From Acinetobacter colistiniresistens (GTDB lineage Bacteria > Pseudomonadota > Gammaproteobacteria > Pseudomonadales > Moraxellaceae), in the NCBI RefSeq assembly GCF_024582815.1, contig NZ_CP102099.1:2294001-2358000 (forward strand): 64,000 nucleotides of DNA, read 5' to 3'. The notes beneath the pieces are model-generated. The model was not told the DNA's origin. It did no database searches and worked only from the letters and a program-made list of their open reading frames with translations. Shown here one piece after another: positions 20,578 to 30,371 of this stretch (position 1 is its first letter; the number at the start of each line of letters is the position of its first letter). Made by a program: the position numbers and the translations under genes.

Positions 20578-21030
20578 TTAAAGAGGCAGTAAACGATTGG
20601 AGACCACATTTTTCATGACAATGGTTGAGGTCAAACGTTGAACATTGGGTAATGCAGAGAGGCTGTCATCGTAGAGTTTTTGGAAACTGGCCAAGTCTTT
20701 AGCAACCACATGCAATAAATAATCTGGATTTCCAAATAAACGTTGTGCCTGAATCACATTGGCAATTTCAATAACTTTTTCTTCAAAAGCAGAAAGGGCT
20801 TTTTTATCTCCATCTTTTAAGGTGACAAAGATAATGGCTGAGAAATTAAGCCCAATTTTTGAGGCTTCCAAATCGGCATGATAGCCTTTGATTACTCCTG
20901 TTTCTTCAAGTGCTTTGACGCGACGGTGGCAGGGAGACAGACTTAAACCGATTCTTTCGGCCAGCTCTGTGATAGATAATCGCCCATTTGCTTGTAGTTC
21001 AGCAATAATTTTCTTATCAATGCGATCCAT
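20578..21030 (-). CDS. Lrp/AsnC-family transcriptional regulator
   Basis: The 150-residue protein has the N-terminal winged helix (MDRIDKKIIAELQANGRLSI, then LAERIGLSLSPCHRRVKALE) and a C-terminal RAM domain of alpha-beta sandwich type (FVTLKDGDKKALSAFEEKV; LFGNPDYLLHVVAKDL). Lrp-type regulators bind amino acids and assemble as octamers. It is divergent from a LysE-type exporter at 21183, the classical arrangement for amino-acid-induced export. A palindrome lies between them. Confidence 0.9.
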   Translation of the reverse strand: MDRIDKKIIAELQANGRLSITELAERIGLSLSPCHRRVKALEETGVIKGYHADLEASKIGLNFSAIIFVTLKDGDKKALSAFEEKVIEIANVIQAQRLFGNPDYLLHVVAKDLASFQKLYDDSLSALPNVQRLTSTIVMKNVVSNRLLPL

Positions 21031-21117
21031 TTAGAAGAATCTCCCTTAGGACTTTAAAGATGTAGAAGTATTTAGAATAACATTTTCTTCATTAAAGCAT
21101 ATCCTTTCTCAACAATC

Positions 21118-21133
21118 TTCACCGAACGGTGAA
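21118..21133. promoter_or_regulatory. Palindrome in the Lrp/LysE divergent region
   Basis: TTCACCG and CGGTGAA are perfect complements around a central AA. The site lies 50 bases upstream of the exporter ATG and 88 bases from the regulator start, a good place for an operator. Confidence 0.4.
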
Positions 21134-21182
21134 AAAAAAGGCTGTTGAAAATAGCATTTATGAATTGAGAAGGGCGTTGCTA

Positions 21183-21800
21183 ATGGAACTCAGTGTGATT
21201 TTTGCGTTTTGGTGTGTTTCGATTTTATTCGTTTTAACACCTGGTGCGGATTGGGCATATGCCATTCTTGCAGGTGTTCGAGGGCAGTTTGTTTTAAATG
21301 CGGTCACAGGCTTGGTGCTCGGGCATCTCATGGCAATTTTATGTGTTGCTGCGGGGGTCGGTGCATTGGTACAACATTACCCGATTTTACTCACTGTAAT
21401 GACAATCATGGGGGCTTGTTATTTATTCTGGATGGGAGTGCGGCTATTTATGCATCCTGCCACTATTTCTACTGAGAGTAATACAACACAATCTTTAGAT
21501 TCTGCACGTTCATGGTTAATTAAAGGGGTTGGTATTAGTGGTTTAAACCCAAAAGTGTTATTGCTATTTTTTGCTTTATTACCCCCCTTTATTCATCCTC
21601 AAATGGCATTTTCACCGACAACCCAGATTATTTTGTTGGGGATGGTTCATTTACTCAGTTGTGCGGTAGTGTATGTACTGGTCGGGATTGCAGCTAAAAG
21701 AATACTGAGAACGCGACCGCTGGCAGTGAAACGGGTTAGCCGTATTTCTGGGGGATTAATGGTTTTGATTGCCACCCTCTTGCTTATTGGGCAGGTTTGA
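21183..21800 (+). CDS. LysE-family amino-acid exporter
   Basis: A 205-residue membrane protein with about six helices. The family signature is FWCVSILFVLTPGADWAYAI, followed by GHLMAILCVAAGVGALV and the conserved GISGLNPKVLLLFFALLPPF. The ATG at 21183 is preceded by GAGAAGGG at about nine bases, and the protein then begins where family members do; the frame is open upstream but would add a hydrophilic tail with no parallel. Its divergent Lrp-type neighbour probably controls it in response to an amino acid. Confidence 0.88.
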   Translation: MELSVIFAFWCVSILFVLTPGADWAYAILAGVRGQFVLNAVTGLVLGHLMAILCVAAGVGALVQHYPILLTVMTIMGACYLFWMGVRLFMHPATISTESNTTQSLDSARSWLIKGVGISGLNPKVLLLFFALLPPFIHPQMAFSPTTQIILLGMVHLLSCAVVYVLVGIAAKRILRTRPLAVKRVSRISGGLMVLIATLLLIGQV

Positions 21801-21836
21801 TACAGTAGGGTGCTTTAATCGCTGTAAGTTCCCTAG

Positions 21837-21867
21837 AAAAAATCCCCGAATGTTCGGGGATTTTTTA
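21837..21867. terminator. Bidirectional terminator
   Basis: The stem AATCCCCGAA/TTCGGGGATT with an A-run before and a T-run after separates the exporter gene from the converging dapC. Confidence 0.85.
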
Positions 21868-21869
21868 AT

Positions 21870-23039
21870 TTAAAGGATGGCTTTCAGGCGTTTGACCACT
21901 TCTTCACATTGTGCTAAATCAGCCACTAAGGCCATTCTGACATGACCTTCACCGGGATTGCCTTGTTCAGTATCTCTTGACAAATAACGACCTGGTAAAA
22001 CCTTGATATGCGCTTTTTCCATCAGCATTTTGGCAAAAGTCTCATCGTTGTCCACTTTTAACCAATAATAGAAACCTGCATCTGGTTTTTGTAATGGCAA
22101 TAGATGACCAAGTTCAGACTGGAATAAATCAAACTTTGCATGGTACTGTTGACGATTTTCTTCAACATGCGCTTCGTCGTTCCATGCTGCAATCGAAGCC
22201 AGTTGATTTTGTACTGGCATTGCAGCGCCGTGATAGGTACGGTATTGCAAATATGGCTTTAACAGGGCTGCATCACCCGCAACAAAACCAGAACGCATGC
22301 CCGGTAAATTTGAACGTTTAGAAAGTGAATGAAACACGATACAATTTTTATAATCATCACGTCCCATTTCAGCACAGACTTCTAAAAGCCCAATCGGTGC
22401 TTGATCAAACCAAAGTTCCGAATAGCACTCATCCGATGCAATCACGAAACCATATTGGTCAGACAATGCGATCAGCTTTTTAAATTGTTCTTTTGAAAGT
22501 ACTGTTCCTGTCGGATTGCCCGGGGTGCACACAAACAGTAATGCTGTTTTTTCCCAGACTTCTGCAGGGACTGCATCAAAGTCACCGAGGTAAGCATTTT
22601 CTTCGGTACAGTTAATGAAATAAGGTTTTGCACCCGCAAGTAGGGCTGCACCTTCATAAATCTGATAAAACGGATTTGGCATTACCACATAGGGTGCATC
22701 TTCACGTTTAATCAAGGCTTGTACAAAAGAGAAGATCCCCTCGCGTGTTCCAGAAACAGGCAGAATATGATCTTCTGCACTAATATGGTTCAACTTGAAG
22801 CGATTGCTAAGCCACTGTGCAATACTTTGGCGCAACTCAGGTAGGCCCTTACTGTTTGGGTAGGTTGATAAGTGGGCAAAATTATCAATAATCGCTTGTT
22901 TAACGAACTCTGGGGCTGGATGTTTAGGCTCACCAATCGATAAAGGAATCAAAGGTAAATTGGCAGGTTGCACATCTTTAAATAGTTGATTTAACTTTTC
23001 AAAAGGATAGGGATGCAATAACGACAAGCTAGAGTTCAT
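21870..23039 (-). CDS. dapC: Succinyldiaminopimelate transaminase
   Basis: DapC acts in lysine and meso-diaminopimelate synthesis, moving an amino group from glutamate to N-succinyl-2-amino-6-ketopimelate. The 389-residue fold-type I aminotransferase has the DapC start (LLHPYPFEKLNQLF), the substrate loop PLSIGEPKHPAPEFV, CTPGNPTGTVLS, SDECYSELWF and the PLP-lysine motif HSLSKRSNLPGMRSGF. It begins 25 bases after glnD on the same strand, a pairing known from other gammaproteobacteria, and probably shares its transcript. Confidence 0.93.
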   Translation of the reverse strand: MNSSLSLLHPYPFEKLNQLFKDVQPANLPLIPLSIGEPKHPAPEFVKQAIIDNFAHLSTYPNSKGLPELRQSIAQWLSNRFKLNHISAEDHILPVSGTREGIFSFVQALIKREDAPYVVMPNPFYQIYEGAALLAGAKPYFINCTEENAYLGDFDAVPAEVWEKTALLFVCTPGNPTGTVLSKEQFKKLIALSDQYGFVIASDECYSELWFDQAPIGLLEVCAEMGRDDYKNCIVFHSLSKRSNLPGMRSGFVAGDAALLKPYLQYRTYHGAAMPVQNQLASIAAWNDEAHVEENRQQYHAKFDLFQSELGHLLPLQKPDAGFYYWLKVDNDETFAKMLMEKAHIKVLPGRYLSRDTEQGNPGEGHVRMALVADLAQCEEVVKRLKAIL

Positions 23040-23064
23040 TTAAACAGTTACCAAACAATAAAAT

Positions 23065-25728
23065 TTAAGATGGATTACAAATTTGATTCGAGGCTTCATC
23101 TAAAGCGGCTTTTAAGCTTTCCGCAAAAGTTTTCACTTCTTCATCGCTGAGCAAGACACCATTTTTCTTGGTGACAAAGAAAATATCTTCCGCACGTTCA
23201 CCCAGTGTGGCAATTCTTGCAGAATGGATATCCAAACCTTGCAACATGAATAAACCACCGATACGTGCCAGTAGGCCCGGATGGTCAAGGGTCGAAATTT
23301 CAACCATGTGTTGCTGTAACGTCGGGTTCAAGACAATATCCACGGTATTTTGCACATCAAAATGACGCAAATGACGGGGGATACGGCGTTGCATGATCCC
23401 TGGATATTGATCCGAATGGCTTAATGCATCAACCAAAGCGGCTTTCACTTTGCGTTCGCGATCTGGGTCAGTCAGTAAAGTACCAAAACGGTCAAGCACC
23501 AGGTAGGTATCTAAGCTGAATGAGGTTGAAGCAGTGATAATGCGTGCATCCTGAACATCAAGGTTCATACGATCCAGTACCGCAACCGTGGTGGCAAACA
23601 AGTTTGGTTGATCACGGGTATAGATAAAGATCTGAACCGCATCATCGGCCGCATTACGATGTGCACGTAATAATACCAAAGGTTCTGGATTATCGCCGTG
23701 TTGTAAAATCGCTTGGGTATGCCATGCAATTTCATTGGCGGATTCTTTGACAAAGTATTCATCGCCTAGTTCTTGCCAGACTTTCTCTACTTCAGCCAGA
23801 GAGAAGTCATTGACTAAGAGTTCACTTGCAGCAAATTTGGTATCTTCAATCAGCATTTGATAATCAACTGGACGGCCCAAGCCTGAACGAATCACATCAC
23901 GTGCATAGGTATACAGCTGGCGCATGAGTGATGCACGCCATGTATTCCAAAGTTTTGGATTGGTCGCGTTAATATCGGCCACCGTTAGGGCATAGAGATA
24001 ATCAAGATGCTCCATGTCACCGACTTTTTCAGCAAAGTCTCTGACTTCATCTGGGTCGGAAATATCTTTTTTCTGTGCGGTAAGGGACATTAGCAGGTGA
24101 TTGTTAATCAGCCATGCAACCAGTTTGCATTCACGTTCGGTAAATCCATGGGTACGACAGAATTCAATTGCATCTAATGCCCCCAGTTCACTGTGATCAC
24201 CACCACGACCTTTGGCAATGTCATGGAAAATCGCGGCCATATAGACGATGTCATGGCGAGAGATACGCTGAAACACAGAGCTAACCACAGGAAATTCTTT
24301 GGCAAATTCGGGTTCTTTAAAGCGACTTAAATTACGCAGTAATAGGAGCGTATGTGCATCGACCGTATAAATATGGAATAGGTCGTATTGCATTAATCCA
24401 GTAATTTGCCCAAAAGCAGGAATGTAATTGCCCAATACGCCATAACGCTTCATCGCTACCATGGTGTCATATAAATGAGGTGAGCGAATAATCGACATAA
24501 ACAAAGCTTGATGTTCTGGATTATTACGGAAGCGCTGGTCAATCCGTTTGGCTGCAAGCACAAGCAGACGCAAGGTACGGGCGCGAATCCCGGTAATTTC
24601 AGGACGGTTAGCCAACAGATAGAACAATTCTAAGATGGCAATTGGTTCTTCTGAAAAGACTTTGTGATGCTGAACAGCCAATTTGCCATCGACAATTTTA
24701 AAACGCTCATTGATGTCGATGATATGACGTTCATAATCAGGCAGACGCGGGGTAATCACCGATTCATTGAAATAGGCGAGTAGCATTTCATTCAGCGTTG
24801 AAACTTGCTGCGCAGTACGATAGTAGCGCTTCATGAACTGTTCAACGGCAAAATTAACAGGCTGACCTTCTTCACGTACATAGCCAAACTTTGCTGCGAT
24901 ATCACGTTGATATTCAAACAACAGACGATTTTCATCGCGTTTGGCTAAACGGTGTAAGTGGGTACGAATTTCCCATAAGAAACTTTCCGCTTCTTCCAGT
25001 ACACCCAATTCAAACTCAGTAATAAAGCCTAAATGGACTAAATCATAGATGCGATTGACACGGAAATGACGTTTGGCGATCCAGCCGATTTGGTTGATAT
25101 CGCGAATACCACCCGGTGCATTTTTGATATCAGGCTCTAAATTACTCTCAGTATTATTGTGTTGTGCATAGCGTTTGGCTTGTTCTGCCATTTTGGCATC
25201 ATAGAAGGTTTGATCCGTCCATGTTTGCGCAACAATACGGCGTGGCCATTTGGCTAATTGTTGATTGCCTGTAATGAGACGGGCTTCAATCAAGGTGGTG
25301 GCAACAGTTAAGTCATTAATGGCTTGTTCGACACAGTTCTGAATGGTACGGACGCTGATGCCGGGTTTGAAATTACCGACATCCCATAACGATGAAATAA
25401 AGGTCGAGATCAGTTTTTCTTGTTCTTCACTGATTTCATCCTCAGATAAAATCATGATATCGGTATCAGAATAAGGCAGCATCTCATGGCGGCCATAGCC
25501 ACCGACTGCAAATAAACCTAATTCAGTTTGATCTAGGCCTGCGTGGTTCCAAAGGAAGATCAAGGCTTCATCAATCGAATCTGAACGCGCACCAATCACA
25601 TCACGAATGGGTTGTCCATTTTCATAACTCTCCTGTAATTGCTTTTCTACATCCGTACGCCATTGGTTAATCGCTTGAATATCATGAAGACTGGTGACGT
25701 AGTTCAACAAAGGAGAGGTCTTGATCAT
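23065..25728 (-). CDS. glnD: [Protein-PII] uridylyltransferase / uridylyl-removing enzyme
   Basis: GlnD senses glutamine and modifies PII proteins, which sets glutamine synthetase activity and nitrogen gene expression. The 887-residue product shows the full domain order. The nucleotidyltransferase has [20 protein letters not shown] helical linker follows, then the HD domain for removal of UMP ([16 protein letters not shown]). Two C-terminal ACT domains ([39 protein letters not shown]) are the glutamine-sensing part. It is upstream of dapC. Confidence 0.96.
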   Translation of the reverse strand: MIKTSPLLNYVTSLHDIQAINQWRTDVEKQLQESYENGQPIRDVIGARSDSIDEALIFLWNHAGLDQTELGLFAVGGYGRHEMLPYSDTDIMILSEDEISEEQEKLISTFISSLWDVGNFKPGISVRTIQNCVEQAINDLTVATTLIEARLITGNQQLAKWPRRIVAQTWTDQTFYDAKMAEQAKRYAQHNNTESNLEPDIKNAPGGIRDINQIGWIAKRHFRVNRIYDLVHLGFITEFELGVLEEAESFLWEIRTHLHRLAKRDENRLLFEYQRDIAAKFGYVREEGQPVNFAVEQFMKRYYRTAQQVSTLNEMLLAYFNESVITPRLPDYERHIIDINERFKIVDGKLAVQHHKVFSEEPIAILELFYLLANRPEITGIRARTLRLLVLAAKRIDQRFRNNPEHQALFMSIIRSPHLYDTMVAMKRYGVLGNYIPAFGQITGLMQYDLFHIYTVDAHTLLLLRNLSRFKEPEFAKEFPVVSSVFQRISRHDIVYMAAIFHDIAKGRGGDHSELGALDAIEFCRTHGFTERECKLVAWLINNHLLMSLTAQKKDISDPDEVRDFAEKVGDMEHLDYLYALTVADINATNPKLWNTWRASLMRQLYTYARDVIRSGLGRPVDYQMLIEDTKFAASELLVNDFSLAEVEKVWQELGDEYFVKESANEIAWHTQAILQHGDNPEPLVLLRAHRNAADDAVQIFIYTRDQPNLFATTVAVLDRMNLDVQDARIITASTSFSLDTYLVLDRFGTLLTDPDRERKVKAALVDALSHSDQYPGIMQRRIPRHLRHFDVQNTVDIVLNPTLQQHMVEISTLDHPGLLARIGGLFMLQGLDIHSARIATLGERAEDIFFVTKKNGVLLSDEEVKTFAESLKAALDEASNQICNPS

Positions 25729-25799
25729 AAAGCTGAGTCTTCTATCAAAGCCCCTCTAAAAAAGAGGGGAAGTTGTGATGATAATAACCTAAGGTCATC

Positions 25800-27008
25800 T
25801 TAAGCGTTGGTTTGTACACTCACTTGGTCTGCGGCATGCTGTGCTAATTCACGTGCAAGATCGGTTGTTTCAGCACGAGCTGTTGCGACACCCATACGGC
25901 GGCGTTTAAAGCCTTCAGGTTTACCAAATAGACGTAGATCAGTGTTGGGATTGGCTAATGCAAGATTCAAGCCAGTGAAACTCAGGTTCTTGGCATCTAC
26001 ACCTGCATAAATCACTGCACTTGCAGCGATACTATGACGTGCTGTATTGACAGGCAGACCGAGAATTGCACGTGCATGTAATTCAAATTCGCTCTGGAAT
26101 TGTGAAGCTAAAGTCACTAAACCCGTATCATGTGGGCGTGGCGAGACTTCGCTAAACCAGACTTTATCGCCTTTGATAAACAGTTCTACCCCGAAGATAC
26201 CACAACCACCTAACGCAACTGTGACCTTATTTGCAATCCGTTTTGATTCTTGTAACGCAACAGGCGTCATGGCTTGGGGCTGCCAGCTCTCGACATAGTC
26301 ACCAGCATCTTGACGGTGTCCGATCGGATCACAAAAATGTGTTTCGATTTCACCTGTTTCTGGATTTTTGGCGCGGACTGTGAGCAGGGTAATTTCAAAA
26401 TCAAAATCAATCTGTGACTCAATAATTACTGTACCTTGATTAACCCGACCACCTTGCATTGCGTAGTCCCAGGCCGCATCCACCTCATCAAAACTCTTAA
26501 CGCGAGATTGGCCTTTACCTGAAGAAGACATCACGGGTTTTACAAAGTTTGGATAACCAATGTCATCACAGGCTGCGCGGAAGCTTTCCAGTGTATTCGC
26601 GAAGCGATAAGCAGAGGTAGGTAAGCCAAGTTCTTCAGCAGCTAAACGGCGAATCCCTTCACGATTCATGGTGAGATTGACTGCTTTAGCCGAGGGAATT
26701 ACCGTTGCAGTTTGGCTTTGTTCAATTTCAATTAAAACTTCAGTAGCAATCGCTTCAATTTCGGGAACGATCAAATTCGGTTTTATGTTTTCAATTAATT
26801 GTTTTAATTCGGTTGGATTTGCCATATTCAGGGTGTAGGCATAATGTGCAACTTGCATGGCAGGTGCATGATCATAACGATCTGCAGCATGAACTTCTAC
26901 ACCTAAGCGCTGCAAAGAAATCACAACTTCTTTACCAAGCTCTCCAGAACCTAACAGTAAAACCTTAAATGCAGAAGATTGAAGTGGAGTTCCAAGAGTG
27001 ACGCTCAT
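25800..27008 (-). CDS. purT: Formate-dependent phosphoribosylglycinamide formyltransferase
   Basis: PurT makes formylglycinamide ribonucleotide from GAR, formate and ATP in purine synthesis. The 402-residue ATP-grasp enzyme begins with [20 protein letters not shown] and continues through [16 protein letters not shown]. The grasp core has [12 protein letters not shown] and the metal/ATP segment [20 protein letters not shown], with [11 protein letters not shown] after it. It stands alone. A short CCCCTC/GAGGGG hairpin (25751-25769) lies just past its stop and may end the transcript, though it lacks a T-run. Confidence 0.95.
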   Translation of the reverse strand: MSVTLGTPLQSSAFKVLLLGSGELGKEVVISLQRLGVEVHAADRYDHAPAMQVAHYAYTLNMANPTELKQLIENIKPNLIVPEIEAIATEVLIEIEQSQTATVIPSAKAVNLTMNREGIRRLAAEELGLPTSAYRFANTLESFRAACDDIGYPNFVKPVMSSSGKGQSRVKSFDEVDAAWDYAMQGGRVNQGTVIIESQIDFDFEITLLTVRAKNPETGEIETHFCDPIGHRQDAGDYVESWQPQAMTPVALQESKRIANKVTVALGGCGIFGVELFIKGDKVWFSEVSPRPHDTGLVTLASQFQSEFELHARAILGLPVNTARHSIAASAVIYAGVDAKNLSFTGLNLALANPNTDLRLFGKPEGFKRRRMGVATARAETTDLARELAQHAADQVSVQTNA

Positions 27009-27139
27009 GCGAATGATCCTATCCTGAGTAATTTGTGTTTAAGCATAGCAGAACTTTGTGCTGAATTAAGCCCGTATATCACAAAAAAACATGGTTTTTG
27101 TTAGACAAAAAAATAGCACTTAGGAGGGTATTTGTCTGT

Positions 27140-27529
27140 TTAAACATTGACCTGATAATTGAGCTGTAATTCATCCGCATTTTGACCACGGATTCCCCAA
27201 TTGCATTTGGGTGTTTCAAAAATTGTGATTTCAATGTCTTGGGGTGAAATCCCGCATTGTTGCTCAATATTGCTGAAAATGCTTTGGATCAAGCTTTTTT
27301 TTGCTTCGATGCTTCTACCTTCAAACATCGAAATTTCGATAATAAGGTAGTACTGACTACGATCACTGGGATAAATAAAGTTTTCTGTAGCTAAAGCAAT
27401 AAAACGCTGAAATTTCTTTTCCATAGGATAATTTAAGCTTTCAACCAAAGCCTGATGGATTGCATGTGAAAGTTGAGGTCTAAACTGCTCAATCGTGGAC
27501 TGCAAGGCATAAATCTTGATGTGTGACAT
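27140..27529 (-). CDS. Tautomerase-like protein lacking the N-terminal proline
   Basis: The 129-residue product has the size and beta-alpha-beta pattern of the Tautomerase_2 group. It begins HIKIYALQSTIEQFRPQLSH, has QYYLIIEISMFEGRSIEAKK in the middle and NWGIRGQNADELQLNY at the end. Members normally keep a proline just after the initiator Met as the catalytic base; here that residue is serine. Either the activity differs or the protein is not a classical tautomerase. The nearest alternative start would delete the first strand. The gene is alone between purT and a divergent lipoprotein. Confidence 0.7.
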   Translation of the reverse strand: MSHIKIYALQSTIEQFRPQLSHAIHQALVESLNYPMEKKFQRFIALATENFIYPSDRSQYYLIIEISMFEGRSIEAKKSLIQSIFSNIEQQCGISPQDIEITIFETPKCNWGIRGQNADELQLNYQVNV

Positions 27530-27715
27530 GCTGGTTTTCTTCCTTTTTGAAGTTTTAATTTTTATATATGAGTAAGTCTGACTTTATGCTGAACAAGAAT
27601 ATAAAATCAATTGTTTAGAATAAAAGGTATACTGCTGAGTAAATAAGTAACAAGCATTGAGAATTATTCCCAAATTGACTAGCATAATGGCCAAATGTTT
27701 CATCGGCAATTTGAT

Positions 27716-28180
27716 ATGTCTAATCCAAACTTTCGTGTAGCTGCAATTGTGATATGCAGTACTTTTTTATTGGCTGCTTGTGGAAACTCAAGTACTGAAC
27801 CAAAAGAAAAGGTCGAAATCAAACCTGCGCCGAAACTGAATAATGATGCAACAACCTATGCCAATGCGGCATGGACGTTGATTAATAACATCGATTCGAT
27901 TGTTTACAATAAACAGACTGCCGATATTGAAGAAAAAGTCAGAAAACCTTTGCGTCAGCTCAGTACCGATTGGCGAATCAACGTTAAAATGACTGACTCG
28001 GTAACCGAAGGAAAATATGCACTTTGCCGTAAAGCACTGACCAGTCTGGATACATGGGCGCGTGATGTAAAAGATAATGGCAATGGGTCAGCACAAAAAC
28101 AGGCTGATTACGAACGTGATAAAGCGCAATGTAAAGATGCGATTGATAATCCTGCCTTGGGGAATACCTCGCCAAAATGA
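27716..28180 (+). CDS. Small lipoprotein of unknown function
   Basis: From the ATG at 27716 the protein has 154 residues. Its lipoprotein signal ends at the lipobox LAAC (Cys22). The mature part is hydrophilic and mainly helical, with paired cysteines near KYALCRKAL and DKAQCKDAI that could form a disulfide. An ATG seven codons earlier (27695) would give an unusually long signal sequence; neither start has a clear ribosome-binding site. I do not recognise the family. Confidence 0.7.
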   Translation: MSNPNFRVAAIVICSTFLLAACGNSSTEPKEKVEIKPAPKLNNDATTYANAAWTLINNIDSIVYNKQTADIEEKVRKPLRQLSTDWRINVKMTDSVTEGKYALCRKALTSLDTWARDVKDNGNGSAQKQADYERDKAQCKDAIDNPALGNTSPK

Positions 28181-28183
28181 GAA

Positions 28184-28216
28184 TAAAAAAAGCGAGATCA
28201 ATAATCTCGCTTTTTA
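28184..28216. terminator. Bidirectional terminator
   Basis: The stem AAAAAGCGAGAT/ATCTCGCTTTTT with a short loop lies between two converging small genes. Confidence 0.85.
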
Positions 28217-28239
28217 GTGGTTAAAGCTATTGCTAAAAC

Positions 28240-28557
28240 TTAATGGGTTTTAACGGTTTTAGCTGCATCTTGTTTCACTTGAGTTGTTGTGGTACTCGCT
28301 GCTTTTTTAGTATCTGTCGTAGCCTTCATCGCTTCATGCTTGGTTGTATCTTTGGTTTTAACCGCTTCTTGTTTCGCTGTAGTGGTTGCTTTAGTTGTTT
28401 CTTTTTTGGTTTTCACGACACCAGTTGCAACACATTTTCCACCTTTATGATTTGGTCCTGTACCACCTTGGATTTGAGTTCCTTTTGGGCAGGCAAATGC
28501 GCTAGCACTTAATACTGTAAATAAGCCTGCTGTTAGAATAGTTGCGATTTTTCTCAT
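28240..28557 (-). CDS. Small secreted Lys/Thr-rich protein
   Basis: A 105-residue protein with a signal peptide cleaved near SASAFA. A short cysteine-bracketed segment (CPKGTQIQGG to GGKC) follows, then about 60 residues made almost only of Lys, Thr, Ala, Glu and Val. The low-complexity tail has loose repeats of the kind KxxTTKxE and is likely disordered or helical. No known domain is visible. It is probably periplasmic, and expression is independent because a terminator follows. Confidence 0.65.
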   Translation of the reverse strand: MRKIATILTAGLFTVLSASAFACPKGTQIQGGTGPNHKGGKCVATGVVKTKKETTKATTTAKQEAVKTKDTTKHEAMKATTDTKKAASTTTTQVKQDAAKTVKTH

Positions 28558-28765
28558 GATTGTATTCTACATTTTAGTAAGCGATAGTGCTTAGCCTTAA
28601 TTTAGATGAGTTTATAAGGAAAAAGCACAATAATTTTGTGACATATTTTAATTTGTAAGTATCATTTTATAGTGAGATTTTTCTTTTAATTTAGCTTTAA
28701 GATTAACGCGATATTGACCAATTTAGCTCACAGGTCTGTTTAAAAATAATACAAATCACATGCTG

Positions 28766-29473
28766 CTAGTGCTCTTTTATATATCCCACTGCTGCTAATT
28801 GTCTCAGTCGAACTATATCAATTACTTCAATTTTTTTAAAACCGAGACGAATGATGCCCTGTTTTTCAAATAAATTGAGTTCCTGATTTACAGTCTGTCG
28901 GGAGATTGTCAGCATATTAGCCAATTGGTCTTGAGAGATTTGGATACTAAAATCCTGAATCTGAGCGCGGTTACCATAGCCTTCTAAAATAAACAGTAAG
29001 CGTTGTGCCAGACGTTGGCTAATGCTTTGGGTTTGAATTGCGATTTGCTCTAAAAACACATAGCGTAATTTTTGGCTGGTCAGCAAGGCGAAGTAATACC
29101 AGTAATACGGATTTTTAAGCAAAAAATCATTCAGTGGCTGTGCGGGGATTTTTAAGACGACACTTTTTTTCAGGGCGATCGCATCATGCGAACGGGGCTG
29201 CTGGTCAATCAGGGAAATTTCACCGAACCACATGATCGGTTCTGCAATAGCAGCAATCGCTTCATTGCCATTGACATCGATATAACCCAAGCTGATTGAG
29301 CCTTCTAGTACCCCATAAACACCATCAAACTTATCTTGTGCACTAAAAACGGCTGCATTTTTTTCAACGATCTGTTTCTTGCCATACTCAATAATAAAAT
29401 TTTGAAAGGGCTCTGCCAGATGACTAAACCATGAATTTTGCTGCAAATGTTGAATATAAACACGATCTAACAC
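28766..29473 (-). CDS. Crp/Fnr-family transcriptional regulator
   Basis: The 235-residue protein has an N-terminal cyclic-nucleotide-binding-like beta roll (VYGVLEGSISLGYIDVNGNE; PIMWFGEISLIDQQPRSHDA). A long dimer helix and a C-terminal winged helix follow (LANMLTISRQTVNQELNLFE). No Fnr-type cysteine cluster is present near the N terminus, so an iron-sulfur oxygen sensor is unlikely; the ligand is unknown. A TGTCA-N6-TGACA palindrome lies about 30 bases upstream of its start, in the region shared with the divergent Mpo1-like gene. Confidence 0.88.
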   Translation of the reverse strand: MLDRVYIQHLQQNSWFSHLAEPFQNFIIEYGKKQIVEKNAAVFSAQDKFDGVYGVLEGSISLGYIDVNGNEAIAAIAEPIMWFGEISLIDQQPRSHDAIALKKSVVLKIPAQPLNDFLLKNPYYWYYFALLTSQKLRYVFLEQIAIQTQSISQRLAQRLLFILEGYGNRAQIQDFSIQISQDQLANMLTISRQTVNQELNLFEKQGIIRLGFKKIEVIDIVRLRQLAAVGYIKEH

Positions 29474-29502
29474 GGCTGTTCCTTGATTAAAAATAAGTCC
29501 AT

Positions 29503-29520
29503 TTGTCAGCTACATGACAA
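29503..29520. promoter_or_regulatory. Crp/Fnr-type palindrome between the regulator and the Mpo1-like gene
   Basis: TTGTCA and TGACAA are perfect inverted arms around six bases. The geometry (TGTCA-N6-TGACA) equals that of Crp sites with changed half-site bases. It probably binds the adjacent regulator. Confidence 0.5.
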
Positions 29521-29579
29521 CTTCACTGCAATATTTCTTATAGATTAACAGTATAAACAAATGAAATGAGGAATGAGAA

Positions 29580-30113
29580 ATGACAAATTTGGAACGTCTA
29601 CTCAGCCAATATGCGGCTTATCACTTAGATCGAAATAATATTGTGACCCATTTTGTGGGTATTCCTTTAATTGTTTTTTCTATTCTATGTTTAACCGCAC
29701 GTGCAGGTATAGAAATTTCCAGTGTTTCAGTCACATTGGCATCGGTGCTAATTGTATTAAGTACAATCTATTATCTTTCACTCGATAAGCTATTTGGTCT
29801 TTTGATGCTGGCTTTATTGGCCTTGGTATATCCACTGGCTGTGAAAATTGCGGCTTTACCAATGTGGAGTTGGTTAGGGACCAGTATCGGTATTTTTGTG
29901 GTGGGCTGGGTGTTTCAGTTCGTGGGGCATTATTTCGAGAAGAAAAAACCAGCCTTTGTCGATGATGTGATTGGTCTAGCGATTGGACCATTATTTGTAT
30001 TGGCTGAGTTTGTCTTTTTACTTGGATTCCGTAAGCCGTTACATCAGCGCATTTTAAAAGAGGCACAAATGAAACGTGCTGAAATGGATATGAAACCACA
30101 AACAGTATCTTAA
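29580..30113 (+). CDS. Mpo1-like membrane protein (DUF962/YGL010W family)
   Basis: The 177-residue protein matches the DUF962 family. It begins with the family's conserved AAYHLDRNNIVTHFVGIPLIV, which holds the histidines thought to bind iron, and has four membrane helices and the second His motif VGHYFEKKKPAFVDD. Yeast Mpo1 is an Fe(II) dioxygenase that alpha-oxidises 2-hydroxy fatty acids; the bacterial role is not established. The start has GAGGAATGAGAA upstream. It is divergent from the Crp/Fnr-type gene and may be its target. Confidence 0.85.
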   Translation: MTNLERLLSQYAAYHLDRNNIVTHFVGIPLIVFSILCLTARAGIEISSVSVTLASVLIVLSTIYYLSLDKLFGLLMLALLALVYPLAVKIAALPMWSWLGTSIGIFVVGWVFQFVGHYFEKKKPAFVDDVIGLAIGPLFVLAEFVFLLGFRKPLHQRILKEAQMKRAEMDMKPQTVS

Positions 30114-30371
30114 GTCGCCAGCCTGCTGTAAAAGCCCAGCATATAACCCCTGAAAATGTCTAATTTTTAGGGTTTTTATGCATTTTATTTGTTTTTATTC
30201 TAATTAAATTTATAGCCTAAATGCTAAGCTTAAAATAAAAAAGATTAACACAGGGTTGTATTATCTTGGAGTAATAAAGGAATAAGTTGTTTTATAAAAT
30301 GTCCTAAAGTAGCAAATAGAAGACTATGAGCCGATTTATAATAAATAATTAAATTTATTTTATATAACAAT

